Positions 46,681-55,941 are shown, counted from the stretch's first letter. The stretch: 64,000 nucleotides of DNA from Streptomyces atroolivaceus (GCF_000717025.1 NZ_JNXG01000017.1:1-64000); one strand, 5' to 3'. Numbers and translations: made by a program. Notes: generated by a model not told the origin, from the letters alone.

Positions 46681-46791
46681 ATGAGGAGTCATCGCTTGTC
46701 CGCCAGATCGACGGACCCTGCGGGATGTGGTCCCCGGCCTTCCCGCCCCTCCCCTCCTGAACACGGCTCGCCGCGGGGTGGTGCCCGATGA
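46681..46791 (+). CDS. Short leader ORF overlapping the start of the CNNM/CorC gene
   Basis: An open frame of 36 codons from ATG 46681, or 31 codons from TTG 46696, is Pro/Arg/Ser-rich and has no homology I know. The TTG has a strong GAGGAG ribosome site eight bases upstream. Its stop codon overlaps the ATG of the 444-residue gene (ATGA), whose own ribosome site is weak. This geometry suggests a translationally coupled leader peptide. It could also be chance. Confidence 0.35.
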   Translation: MRSHRLSARSTDPAGCGPRPSRPSPPEHGSPRGGAR

Positions 46792-48122
46792 GCGCCGCGC
46801 AGGCATGGCTGGGGGTGCTGTCCGTGTTCGTGCTGACCGCGGGAACGGGCTACTTCGTCGCCCAGGAGTTCGCCTACGTCTCCGCCGACCGGCTCGCCCT
46901 CGCCCGGGAGGCCGAGGCCGGTGACAGGAAGGCCGCCCGCGCGCTGAAGGTGCTGGGACGGTTGTCGTTCATGCTGTCGGGCGCCCAGCTGGGCATCACC
47001 GTGACCGGCCTGGTCGTCGGCTTCATCGCCGAGCCCTCCGTATCCGCGCTGCTCAGGCCCGCCCTGTCCGGACTCGGCATTCCCGCCGGCGCCGTGAGCG
47101 GGATCTCCGTGGTGCTCGCCTTCGTGCTGGCCACCGTGGTGCAGATGGTGCTGGGCGAACTGGCCCCGAAGAACCTGGCCATCGCCGTCCCGGAAAGGCT
47201 GGCGAAGGCACTGTCCGGCTCCACCCTGGCGTATCTCAAGGTCGTCGGCCCCGTGGTGCGGATCTTCGACGGCGCGGCGAACGGACTGCTGCGGAAGACC
47301 GGCATCGAGCCGGTCGAGGAACTGCACCACGGTGCCACCCTGGAAGAGCTCGGCCACCTGATCGGGGAGTCCCACGAGCAGGGGCAGCTGCCGCGTGGCA
47401 CCGCAGCGCTGCTGGACCACGCCCTGGAGTTCTCCGAGCGCACCCTGCACGAGGTGATGGTGCCGCGTGCCGACGCGGTCTTCGTCCGCAAGGACGCCAC
47501 CGCCGCCGAGGCGATCGGTCTCATCGGCAAGCACGGCCACTCCAACTACCCGGTGCTGGGCGACCACCCGGACGACGTCGCGGGCGTGCTGGGCGTGCGG
47601 GACCTCATGGCACTGCCCGCCGGCCGGCTCACCGCCACCGCCGGCGCGGTGGCACGCGAGGCGCTGCTGCTGCCGGACACCCTGCCGCTGCCGGGCGCCG
47701 TGGAGCGGATGCGGGAGCGGGACGACGAATTCGCCGTGGTCCTGGACGAGCACGGCGGTGTGGCCGGTGTCGTCACCTACGAGGACATCGCCGAGGAGCT
47801 CGTGGGCGACATCGCGGACGAGTCGGACACGGTGACCGAAGTGGCCGTCGCGGACGGCGGCGGATGGCTCGTGGACGCCGGGCGCCGCCTGGACGAGGTG
47901 GCCGAGACCACCGGGATCGAACTGCCCTCCGAGGAGGACTACGACACCGTGGCCGGCCTGATCATCGACCGGCTCGGCCGCTTCCCGGCCATCGGCGACC
48001 ACCTCACAATCGGGCTGCCCGACGGCGCGGTCGCGGCGATCGACGTACGCGCACTCGACCGCCATGTGCCGGAGCGCGTCCGGATCGAGCGTCTGGCCGA
48101 GAAGCCGGAGGAGCAGGCATGA
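46788..48122 (+). CDS. CNNM/CorC (HlyC-family) membrane protein, long form
   Basis: 444-residue protein with a DUF21/CNNM membrane domain (about 1-190, including the VLGELAPKNLAIA signature), a pair of CBS domains (about 205-335, with FAVVLDEHGGVAGVVTYEDIAEELVGDI) and a C-terminal CorC/HlyC domain (about 350-430, DTVAGLIIDRLGRFP). Bacterial relatives bind adenine nucleotides in the CBS pair and are linked to Mg2+ or Co2+ export and resistance. Its stop overlaps the start of the next gene. The same long-short pair occurs again at 58.9-61.4 kb. Confidence 0.92.
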   Translation: MSAAQAWLGVLSVFVLTAGTGYFVAQEFAYVSADRLALAREAEAGDRKAARALKVLGRLSFMLSGAQLGITVTGLVVGFIAEPSVSALLRPALSGLGIPAGAVSGISVVLAFVLATVVQMVLGELAPKNLAIAVPERLAKALSGSTLAYLKVVGPVVRIFDGAANGLLRKTGIEPVEELHHGATLEELGHLIGESHEQGQLPRGTAALLDHALEFSERTLHEVMVPRADAVFVRKDATAAEAIGLIGKHGHSNYPVLGDHPDDVAGVLGVRDLMALPAGRLTATAGAVAREALLLPDTLPLPGAVERMRERDDEFAVVLDEHGGVAGVVTYEDIAEELVGDIADESDTVTEVAVADGGGWLVDAGRRLDEVAETTGIELPSEEDYDTVAGLIIDRLGRFPAIGDHLTIGLPDGAVAAIDVRALDRHVPERVRIERLAEKPEEQA

Positions 48123-49138
48123 GTTTCCCGATGGCGGTCTTCGTCACCGTACTGCTGCTGATCGGCAGCGGGTTCTTCGTCGCAGCCGAGTTCGCGCTGG
48201 TCGCCGCCAAACGGCACCGCATGGAGAAGGCCGTGGCCGAGGGGAGGCGCGGCGCCAAGGCGGCGCTGGCCGGCATGCGCGAGCTGTCTCTGATGCTGGC
48301 CGGCGCCCAGCTCGGCATCACGGTCTGCACGCTGGGTCTGGGGTCGGTGTCCAAGCCGGCGATCTCGCACGAGCTCGACCCGCTGCTGCACAAGCTGGGG
48401 CTTCCCAGCGCGCTCAGTTACGGTGTCGCGTTCGCCGTGGCGATGATCGTGGTGGTGTTCCTGCACATGGTGCTCGGCGAGATGGCGCCCAAATCCTGGG
48501 CCATCGCCCACCCCGAGCGTTCCGCGATGGTGCTCTCCCCGCCCTTCCGGAGTGTGGTGAAGACCGTGCGCCCGCTGATCTGGGTCCTCAACCGGGTGAG
48601 CAACGGCCTGGTGCGGCTGTGCCGGGTCGCCCCGCGCGACGAGCTGACCTCGGTGCACAACCGCGAGCAGCTCACCCACCTGGTGGAGGAGTCCGAGCGG
48701 CTCGGTCTGATCAGCGAGACCGACTCCGACCTGCTGACCCGCTCGCTGACCGAGCCGGAGACCCCGGTGCGCGACCTGCAGATCCCGGCCGCCGGCATCT
48801 CCGCCGTCGACGGTGACGCGGAAGCGGAGGAGATCCTCCGGCTGGCCACGGACACCGACCGCACCCGGCTGCTGGTCCGCCTGCACGGGAGTGCCCTCGG
48901 GTCGGTGCACGCGCGTGACGTCCTCGTCGCACGCGCCCAGGGCCGGACCACCCTCGCCCGTGAACTGGCCCGTCCCGTACCCGAACTGACCGGTGACGCC
49001 ACCGTGGCCGAGGCGATCGAACTGCTGCGCCGGCGCCGGGCCTCGATCGCCGTCGTCCGGGACGCCTCGGGGCAACTGACGGGGATGGTGAGCCTGGACG
49101 ACCTGCTGGCCCGTTTCCTGCAGCCGCAGAGGGCGTAG
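48119..49138 (+). CDS. CNNM/CorC-type membrane protein, short form
   Basis: 339-residue paralogue of its upstream neighbour. It has the CNNM membrane domain (LIGSGFFVAAEFALVAAKRHRM, MVLGEMAPKSWAIA) and two CBS domains. It ends at LDDLLARFLQPQRA without a CorC/HlyC C-terminal domain. Translationally coupled to the long form by an ATGA overlap and with GGAGGAG upstream, so the two probably form a heteromeric transporter. A 44-base perfect palindromic terminator follows. Confidence 0.92.
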   Translation: MSFPMAVFVTVLLLIGSGFFVAAEFALVAAKRHRMEKAVAEGRRGAKAALAGMRELSLMLAGAQLGITVCTLGLGSVSKPAISHELDPLLHKLGLPSALSYGVAFAVAMIVVVFLHMVLGEMAPKSWAIAHPERSAMVLSPPFRSVVKTVRPLIWVLNRVSNGLVRLCRVAPRDELTSVHNREQLTHLVEESERLGLISETDSDLLTRSLTEPETPVRDLQIPAAGISAVDGDAEAEEILRLATDTDRTRLLVRLHGSALGSVHARDVLVARAQGRTTLARELARPVPELTGDATVAEAIELLRRRRASIAVVRDASGQLTGMVSLDDLLARFLQPQRA

Positions 49139-49144
49139 CGGAGA

Positions 49145-49188
49145 ACAGGGGAGAGCGTCCCGGCAGCTGCCGGGACGCTCTCCCCTGT
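49145..49188. terminator. Perfect 44-base palindromic terminator
   Basis: Two 22-bp arms (starting ACAGGGGAGAGCG) are exact reverse complements with no spacer, seven bases past the stop codon and between convergent genes. It should work in both directions. Confidence 0.9.
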
Positions 49189-49307
49189 GCGCACCTGAGG
49201 CCGGGCGGGCCGACGGCTCCCCCTTCCCGGCGCTTCGGGACCGAACACCTCTCCGAGACCGGTCTCCACACCTGGCCGTCCCCGCCGGTACCGCGTACCG
49301 GTGGGTG

Positions 49308-49952
49308 TCAGTCGATGGCCCGCCGCGCCGGCCGGCGCAGCCAGCGCCCCATCCGACGTGGGGGCCGCACCACGACGCGGCCATGGGTCATCTTTCCGAC
49401 CAGCTCCACGCGCAGTGTGACCGGCGCACCAGGAACCGCGGCCTGACGGAACGTGACCTTGCTGTGCTCCAGCCGGAGGGCATCTGCGTCGACCACGATG
49501 CCCGGCTTGGTGATCAGCGTCAGGGTCTTGCCGCACATGTCCAGGTCGATCCGCAAGGTGTCCTGCGTGATCAGTGCCTGGGTGAAGTCGAGCGTCACCT
49601 CGCACCACTCCACCGCGAGTTCCAGCCTCCGGGGCACCACCCAGCGCTGCGCGCGTTCGACCGAGCTGAACTTCTGGTCGATGCGGAGTACGTCCTTGAC
49701 CTCGGTGACGGCCACACCGGCCGAGGGCGACACGGGCGGGAGGTCGACGGTGAGAGCGGTGAGCTCGCCCACGGTCCGCGCCGACAAGGCGGCCCCCACC
49801 CGCTCGTCCAGCTCGGCCGGGGTCAGGCGTCCGTCCCCTGCCGCGACACGCAGCACCTCCACCACGCGGTCCCGGTCGGCGTGGGAGGCCCGCAGCTCGG
49901 GAGTGGAGCCAGGGTTGGAGCGCTTGTCCGTGGGCGAGATGTCTCCCGGCAT
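49308..49952 (-). CDS. DUF1707 domain protein, 214 aa
   Basis: The N-terminal ~55 residues after a short leader carry the DUF1707 module (LRASHADRDRVVEVLRVAAGDGRLTPAELDERVGAALSARTVGEL), common in actinobacterial proteins and often fused to membrane or regulatory parts. The rest is a beta-rich domain (VVDADALRLEHSKVTFRQA) like those in cell-envelope stress proteins, followed by a basic tail. There is no membrane helix. The ATG at 49952 has AGGGGAAAC directly before it. It is convergent with the CNNM pair and divergent from the Lcp-like gene. Function unknown. Confidence 0.85.
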   Translation of the reverse strand: MPGDISPTDKRSNPGSTPELRASHADRDRVVEVLRVAAGDGRLTPAELDERVGAALSARTVGELTALTVDLPPVSPSAGVAVTEVKDVLRIDQKFSSVERAQRWVVPRRLELAVEWCEVTLDFTQALITQDTLRIDLDMCGKTLTLITKPGIVVDADALRLEHSKVTFRQAAVPGAPVTLRVELVGKMTHGRVVVRPPRRMGRWLRRPARRAID

Positions 49953-50126
49953 GTTTCCCCTGGTCCCGTCGATGGCCTTCACGTGCACCAGCCGACGGTG
50001 CGGCTGGAGGACCAACGCTATATCGCGACACGGCTCCCCGGCCAGGCTCGGGTCGGCGGCCGTCCGGGCCCGCACGGTCGGCAGGCCGCGGGATCAACTG
50101 TCCGGTAATGGCGTCGGTCATGACCA

Positions 50127-50155
50127 TTGCTGACGGTGGCACTCCTCGCTATGTT
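50127..50155 (+). promoter_or_regulatory. Promoter of the Lcp-like oxygenase gene
   Basis: TTGCTG (50127-50132), 17-base spacer, TATGTT (50150-50155), in an AT-rich patch. Predicted start near 50162, leaving a leader of about 100 bases. Confidence 0.65.
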
Positions 50156-50264
50156 AATTGAGAATCACACTGATCAGCAAGATCCGAAACGTCGTGGTAG
50201 CGCAACTGGCAAGCCAGAAGCGGCGCACAACGCCATCTGGTCGAGCAGGGAAGTGGGTAAGTTA

Positions 50265-51473
50265 ATGAACAATCCCAGCAGACGAAAAGTTCTGTCCCTC
50301 GGTGTCGCACTCGGCCTCGTGGGCGTGGCGGACCCCGCCAGGGCATGGGCGTGGGGGCCGGCGGGCTCGGTGGCGGGAGCCGGGACGGGCGTCGATCCGG
50401 AGTACGTCTGGGACAGCGCGACAGATCCCCTGATGGTGTCGCTGCTCGAGAACGGCCAGGTGCCGTCGGTCAACGCCGCGATGGCGAGGTGGGTGAACAA
50501 CGGTGACGCGCTGCCCGGCGGCCTTCCGGCCGAACTCACCGCGCATCTGAGGACGGTCAACAGGCTGCCCTCCTGGGCGAACCCCGCCAAGCTGGCCCGC
50601 GCCGCCGACTTCAACCGGCGCAAGGACACCTATCTGTTCATGCTGTACGGCCTCGGCAGCGGAATCATGAGCACCGTGATCCCGCGGGAGGCCAGGAGCG
50701 TCTACTGGTCCTTCGGCGGCGCCGACATGAAGGACCGCGCGGCCAAGACCTTCACGTTCGGCTACGACCTGTCCCAACTGGACGCCTTCAAGCCGACGGG
50801 GCAGTTCATCGTCACCGCCAACAAGACGCGACTCGTGCACGGAGCGGTGCGCCACCTGCTGCCGCAGTCGCCGCACTGGAAGGCGGGCGCCGACCAGGCC
50901 ATCCCGATCAGCGTCGCCGACATCCTGGTCACCTTCCACAGCCTCGGCACCTACGTGCACCGGAAGATGCTCGACTGGAGAATCCCCATGTCGGCCGCGG
51001 ACCAGGAGGCCTTCCTGCATTCCTGGCAGGTCGCGATCCACCTGCTCGGCGTGCCTGACGAGTACATTCCGCAGACCTGGGCGGCCGCGGAAGCCCAGTC
51101 GGCACAAGTGCTCACCCCGATCCTCGCCCCGACACCCGAGGGCCTCGACCTGGCCGAGGTGCTGCTCGGCCTGACCGCGGAGATCGATCTCGGTGTCACG
51201 CGCGGGTTCCTGAACGAGTTCGTGCGCTACGCCCTGAGCAACGAGGTCGGAGACTGGTTGAAGCTGCCACGCGACTACGCGGCAGCGGCCCTGGTCCGCA
51301 CCGCGTGGCCGGCCTTCATCCTGTTCCGCGAGGGGCTGTCGCCCGTCATGCCCGGCACCTTCTACATGTTCGACCAGTTCGTGCGTGCCCTGGCCATGCT
51401 GTTCCTCAACAAGGGCGCCTCCACGAGCACCACCCCCATCACGATCCCGACCGGGAACAGGCCGGCCGGCTGA
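50265..51473 (+). CDS. lcp: Latex-clearing-protein-like b-type haem oxygenase (DUF2236/MpaB family)
   Basis: 402-residue exported oxygenase related to Lcp of Streptomyces sp. K30, which cleaves polyisoprene (rubber) oxidatively. The N-terminus has a twin-arginine motif (SRRKVLSLG) and a signal region to about residue 29. Key Lcp residues align at a constant offset of six: E142, R158, K161, T162 and the haem ligand H192 correspond to E148, R164, K167, T168 and H198 of the K30 enzyme. Length fits the family. The gene has its own promoter and is convergent with a double TetR regulator. Rubber as substrate is inferred from these residues, not proven. Confidence 0.87.
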   Translation: MNNPSRRKVLSLGVALGLVGVADPARAWAWGPAGSVAGAGTGVDPEYVWDSATDPLMVSLLENGQVPSVNAAMARWVNNGDALPGGLPAELTAHLRTVNRLPSWANPAKLARAADFNRRKDTYLFMLYGLGSGIMSTVIPREARSVYWSFGGADMKDRAAKTFTFGYDLSQLDAFKPTGQFIVTANKTRLVHGAVRHLLPQSPHWKAGADQAIPISVADILVTFHSLGTYVHRKMLDWRIPMSAADQEAFLHSWQVAIHLLGVPDEYIPQTWAAAEAQSAQVLTPILAPTPEGLDLAEVLLGLTAEIDLGVTRGFLNEFVRYALSNEVGDWLKLPRDYAAAALVRTAWPAFILFREGLSPVMPGTFYMFDQFVRALAMLFLNKGASTSTTPITIPTGNRPAG

Positions 51474-51493
51474 GCGGCCGGTCCGCCCCACGA

Positions 51494-51534
51494 GGCGCCC
51501 GCCCCTCCGCAGCCACGCCGGGGGGGCGGGTGCC
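51494..51534. terminator. Bidirectional terminator between the Lcp-like and TetR genes
   Basis: GGCGCCCGCCCC (51494-51505) pairs with GGGGCGGGTGCC (51523-51534), one wobble, in the gap between convergent genes. Confidence 0.7.
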
Positions 51535-51593
51535 CCGTTGCCACGCGAGGCCCTGACGCAGCTCCCCGACGCGAGCCCGGCCCCGGTGACCGT

Positions 51594-52805
51594 TCAGAGA
51601 CCCAGCGCGCCCACGACCAGAGCGGTCACCGCGGTGCGGTGGTCGTGGCGGTCCTGCCACCGCAGCCCGCGTCCGGCCTCGACCGCCACGCCGAACCCCG
51701 CGTGCACCAGCACCCGGGCCTGACGCGGGTCCAGTTCCGGGCGGGCCAGCCGCAGCTGCTGCTCCCAGACGGCGATGTGTTCACGCTGCGCGAGGACCAA
51801 GGGCCGCCGCATGTCGGCCGGCAGGCCGGCGAGCTCGGCTTCGGCGACGCTGTTGAGCGCGGTGTACTCGAAGCTGTACGCCACGTACGTCGCCGCCAGC
51901 GCGATGATGGCGTCGCGCGGGCCGGGCACCCCGTGAAGACTCTGCTCCACCCCCTGGGCCAGAAGCCCCGCCGCCTGAAGGCACGCGGCCGCCAGGATGT
52001 CGACCTTGCCCTGGTAGTGGCGGTAGAGAGCCGACGGAGCCAGCCCCACCGCTTCCGCGATCTGTCCGTTCGTGACACTGGCGAACCCGTCCCGTGCGAA
52101 GAGCGGGATGGCGGCCGCGAGGATCTCCGCGCGTCGCGTACGGGGCACCGGCTGGGCGGGCAGCTCGACCGCGCGGGTGTTGCGTGCCGCCGCCGGGTCG
52201 GTCGCGGCCACGCGCAGAGCGGACGCCGACAGGAGTTCCTCGGCGCGGCGTTGAGCGATCGATGTGTGATGCATCGCGATGGACCCGATCGCACCGAGGG
52301 CTGCCGCGGCCCGCAGGCGCTCGTCCGGCAGTGGGTACTCGCGCTGCACCGCCTCGTCGACCCGCCCGACGACGTGCCCGAACTTGGCCCTGAGATGCCG
52401 GCGGTCCTCGCGGTTGAGGTACCGGGCCTCCCATCGGTACACACCGCCCGACGCGCGATGCGCGACGGTCACCCTGGTGACGGCGGTGAGCACCTCGGCC
52501 AAGGGTGCCCCGGTGGGCACCTCGCCGAGCGCGTCGACAAGCCGGTCCGCCATCAGGTCGGCGCACTCCGCGAACAGCGCGTACTTGTTCGGGAAGTGCC
52601 GGTACAGGGCCGCCGCGGTGATGCCCACACCCGCTGCGATCTTCTCCATGGACGCCGCGTGATAGCCACGCTCGCTGAAGACCCGGCCGGCCGCCTCGAC
52701 GATGAGCTGCTTGCGGTTGCGGGGCCGAACGGCCGCGGTCGGACCGGCGGTCACGGCCGAACGGGCGGATGCGGAGACGGGGCCATGCCGGTCAGTCAAC
52801 CACAC
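51594..52805 (-). CDS. Regulator with two complete TetR DNA-binding domains
   Basis: About 403 residues holding two TetR-type repressor units in one chain. The first helix-turn-helix is at roughly 33-80 (AAGRVFSERGYHAASMEKIAAGVGITAAALYRHFPNK), the second at about 228-275 (AAIPLFARDGFASVTNGQIAEAVGLAPSALYRHYQGK), each followed by a helical ligand-binding domain. The start is GTG 52805 or TTG 52799, neither with an ideal ribosome site. It is convergent with the Lcp-like gene and divergent from the endonuclease-fold gene. TetR regulators control lcp in other rubber degraders, so that is a possible target. Confidence 0.88.
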   Translation of the reverse strand: MWLTDRHGPVSASARSAVTAGPTAAVRPRNRKQLIVEAAGRVFSERGYHAASMEKIAAGVGITAAALYRHFPNKYALFAECADLMADRLVDALGEVPTGAPLAEVLTAVTRVTVAHRASGGVYRWEARYLNREDRRHLRAKFGHVVGRVDEAVQREYPLPDERLRAAAALGAIGSIAMHHTSIAQRRAEELLSASALRVAATDPAAARNTRAVELPAQPVPRTRRAEILAAAIPLFARDGFASVTNGQIAEAVGLAPSALYRHYQGKVDILAAACLQAAGLLAQGVEQSLHGVPGPRDAIIALAATYVAYSFEYTALNSVAEAELAGLPADMRRPLVLAQREHIAVWEQQLRLARPELDPRQARVLVHAGFGVAVEAGRGLRWQDRHDHRTAVTALVVGALGL

Positions 52806-53081
52806 CTCATCCAAGGGTCCCGGGCTCTCTCGACACGGACCGCACGGACGGCGAATCCCCGGATCACTCCCGGGCGGCCGGGGCCCGCCGCCGTCCGGCC
52901 GGCACCGGAGCCGAGGGGGCAGGACCTCCGAGGGCCGGGCTGCTCGGAGCCGCTTTCCGGACCTCTCCGCCGACGGTGAAGCCGGCCGCATCCGGAACCG
53001 TGCAGGCCCGTGCCGGCGTCCAGGTACCGGGAACCGGTGACCACGATCATCTCGCCGGGCACGACTCCGGAGTGGGGACGA

Positions 53082-54110
53082 ATGACGGGCACGGTTACTG
53101 ACGCCCCGCACGAGGCGGACCGGCGGCGGCCACCCGGCCGGCGCGGACGGGTGTGGGGGCTGCTGGGCTGCGGCATCACGCTTGCCGTGCCCGCCGCTCT
53201 GCTCCTGGTCCGGCTGACAGGACTCGACGCGGGAACGCCGCTCGCGGTGCCCATGGCGCTCTTTCCCGTCTCGACCGTTCTCGGTGCGCTGGTGCTGGGC
53301 GTGATGGCCGCCGTTCCCGCCCTGCGGTCCCGATGGGCCGTGGCCGCCGTCGCGGCTCTGGTGGTCGCCCACGTGACGCTGCTGGCACCGAGGTTCATGG
53401 CCGATCACCGGCGGGTGCCGGCGGAATCGGTGGAGCTGCGTGTCGCCACCGTCAACGCCGACGGCGGCGCCGCCGACGCCCGGGCGCTGGTGGAGTTGGT
53501 CCGCACCGAGCGGATCGACGTGCTGGCCGTGGAGCAGATACCGTCGGGTGGTGTGGACGCGCTCGACAAGGCGGGCCTGGGTGCGCTGATGCCGCACCAG
53601 GAGCTCCACCCCGAGTACGACTCGTCGGTCTACTCACGACACCCGCTGATCCACGCCGGCACGACACAGGTCGACACCGCCTGGCCCCAGACCACCGCCG
53701 AGGTCGCGGTCGGCGGGCACAGGGTGCGGTTCGTGGCCGTTCACACCTACTACCCCCTCGGGGACGCGAAGCGCTGGACACGGGACATGGCTGCCCTCAC
53801 CTCCCTGGCCCGCCGCAGTGGTCCGGACACCGTGTTCCTGGGCGACTTCAACGCTTCTGTCGACCACACCCCGATGCGGGAACTGCTCGCGGCCGGCCTC
53901 ACGGACACCCATGCGGAACTCGGCCGCGGATGGGCCCCCACATGGCCCGTCGGCCATGCTCTCGTCCCACCTCTGATCCAGCTGGACCACGTCCTGCACG
54001 GCTCCGGCCTGGTGGGTGTCTCCGTCGGTGAGCGCACCGTGCCCGGTACGGACCATCGGGCGGTCGTCGCGGTTCTGGCGCTGCCACCGGCGAAGGGCGG
54101 GGCCGGCTGA
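53082..54110 (+). CDS. Membrane-anchored endonuclease/exonuclease/phosphatase-fold protein
   Basis: 342-residue protein with three membrane helices near residues 25-45, 50-78 and 85-103, followed by an extracytoplasmic catalytic domain of the EEP superfamily. Visible active-site blocks are VATVNADGG, VDVLAVEQ-like IDVLAVEQIPS, FLGDFNAS, and TDHRAVVAVL at the end, containing the usual Glu, Asp-Asn and Asp-His. Related actinobacterial proteins are thought to hydrolyse phosphodiesters outside the cell. The ATG at 53082 follows GGGGACG. Confidence 0.86.
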   Translation: MTGTVTDAPHEADRRRPPGRRGRVWGLLGCGITLAVPAALLLVRLTGLDAGTPLAVPMALFPVSTVLGALVLGVMAAVPALRSRWAVAAVAALVVAHVTLLAPRFMADHRRVPAESVELRVATVNADGGAADARALVELVRTERIDVLAVEQIPSGGVDALDKAGLGALMPHQELHPEYDSSVYSRHPLIHAGTTQVDTAWPQTTAEVAVGGHRVRFVAVHTYYPLGDAKRWTRDMAALTSLARRSGPDTVFLGDFNASVDHTPMRELLAAGLTDTHAELGRGWAPTWPVGHALVPPLIQLDHVLHGSGLVGVSVGERTVPGTDHRAVVAVLALPPAKGGAG

Positions 54111-54384
54111 CCGGGGCCAGGTATGCGGGCGACGGGCATCAGGCGGCCGGATGTGGCGACGAGTCCCGCATGTACCGACCGGTGGGGAGGCGGTTGTCCG
54201 GACGCCCCGCGGCACGAACGGGTCCCCGTGACCGCGACGACGAGCGGCGTGTCCGTCCACGAAGGCTCTCGATGGCCAGGACACCGCTCGGTCGAGGTCA
54301 CGGCGGACCGCTGCTGTCACCTCGCCCACGAGGGCCGCGAACGATGCCGTCGGGCTGCCGAGGTGACCGTACCGCCCTGCCGGC

Positions 54385-55755
54385 TCAGGTCAGACCGAGC
54401 GAGCGCAGCACCCGCTGCTGACCTGCGGATACACCGGCCGGCCAGTAGACGTAGCAGACCCCGCCCGTACCGCTTCTGACCGCGCCGTTCGCGTCGTACC
54501 GCTTCGTGCGCAACCAGATGTTCTCCCACTCGCGCCGCTGGTATACGCGGCGCACCGCGTCGTTGGACGGCGATGCGGGATCATTGGCGATCACGTCGCC
54601 GTCGGCCGTGAAGCCGATGACGGTCATCAGGTGGCCCGCTGTCCCGTAACCGGCCCCCGTCAGCTCGCCCTTGAGGAACGACTGTGACGTGATGACCGGG
54701 ATTCCCGCGGCGGTGAGCTTCTCCAGATCGGTCAGCGAGCCGAGCCGGGTGACCACGGCGTTCATGTCCCTGTACGTCGCGGCGTAGGCCGCGTTGAAGG
54801 GCCAGTTGCCGCAGCCTTCGTACTGGTAGTCGAAGGTGTGGCGGGCCGCGTGGCAGACCTGCGGGTCGGCGAGGCCGGGCTTGACCCAGGCCAGGTCCTC
54901 GGGGGTGGGTTTCCGGCCCCAGTACTCGATGATCATCTGCGAGGAGGTGGGGCTGCACCAGGCCTCGCCCCCGTTGTCGTACTCCGGGTACTCCCCCACA
55001 TGGACGTTCTGCGAGTACCGGGGCACGGGCAGCTCCCGGGCGGCGCCGGGTGCGGTGGCCGGGACGGTGAAGCGGTCGGGGATGTCCGAGGCCATGGCGC
55101 CGACGCGGTGGACCGTCGGCGTGAGGCTGGTGCCGGGGGCGCGGTGGAGGGTGAGCCTCAGGCGGTAGGACACCAGCCGCAGCCCGCTCGCCACGTCGTC
55201 CAGCGAGAAGGTGTCGGTCCAGACCGTGCTCCTGCCGTCGGTCTGGTCGTCCACGGAGGTGCGGCGGATGTCCGTGTCACCGGCGGCCCAGCGGCCCATC
55301 ACGTACCAGGGGGTGTCCGTCCCGTCCGAGTACCGGCCGCGCATCTCGATCTGGATCCAGGTGCCCTGGGGGGTGTGGGCGTTCCAGGAGGCGATCACCT
55401 CGGTGGCGGGGACGGCCGAGCGGTGGACCGGTGAGGTCCAGGTGGCGTACTCCCAGGCCTTGGTCGTGCCGGTGTGCGGGTCGGTGTAGTCGGTGCTGCC
55501 GGCGGGAGCGGAGATCACGAGGCCCGGCCGGCGGCCGGCGACGGCCCGGGTACCGGCGGAGGACCCGCAGCGCCAGTCGGTGTACGTGGTCCAGAAACGG
55601 TTGTCCACGAGCGAGGCTGCCGCCGGGGATGAGGAGGTGCGGGAGGTGCGGGAGGGGGCGGCGCTCGCCGGGACGGCGGAGGCGGCGGCGCCTGCTCCGG
55701 CCGCTGCCGCGATCGCGGCGGTGAGCACGGTCCTGCGTGAAGTCGGTCTGGTCAT
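54385..55755 (-). CDS. Tat-exported C39-like cysteine peptidase
   Basis: 456-residue secreted protein. The N-terminus has a twin-arginine signal (TSRRTVLTAAIAAAAG) ending in ASAAP near residue 33. The middle is a beta-sandwich of unknown binding role. The C-terminal domain is C39-like peptidase fold: catalytic cysteine in GEAWCSPTSSQM near residue 268, histidine in GTAGHLMTVIGFT and aspartate in VIANDPASP. Unlike transporter-linked C39 domains it stands free and exported, so it probably works on extracellular peptides or cell-wall material. Substrate unknown. Confidence 0.88.
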   Translation of the reverse strand: MTRPTSRRTVLTAAIAAAAGAGAAASAVPASAAPSRTSRTSSSPAAASLVDNRFWTTYTDWRCGSSAGTRAVAGRRPGLVISAPAGSTDYTDPHTGTTKAWEYATWTSPVHRSAVPATEVIASWNAHTPQGTWIQIEMRGRYSDGTDTPWYVMGRWAAGDTDIRRTSVDDQTDGRSTVWTDTFSLDDVASGLRLVSYRLRLTLHRAPGTSLTPTVHRVGAMASDIPDRFTVPATAPGAARELPVPRYSQNVHVGEYPEYDNGGEAWCSPTSSQMIIEYWGRKPTPEDLAWVKPGLADPQVCHAARHTFDYQYEGCGNWPFNAAYAATYRDMNAVVTRLGSLTDLEKLTAAGIPVITSQSFLKGELTGAGYGTAGHLMTVIGFTADGDVIANDPASPSNDAVRRVYQRREWENIWLRTKRYDANGAVRSGTGGVCYVYWPAGVSAGQQRVLRSLGLT

Positions 55756-55941
55756 GGGCGAGACCCCCGGTCGTTGAGCGGATTGGGGCTGCGGGTGCCG
55801 ATCGGTGCGCCAACTATCCCGGGTCGGCGCCGGTTCCGGCCAGTGATTCGACCCGTGCCGCGGGAGCAATATTGGTCTGGCCCACTGGCGTGACCTGCGC
55901 AGCGCCGGAAGCGGGCCCGCGGGCTCTCGTAGGGTGGAGAG

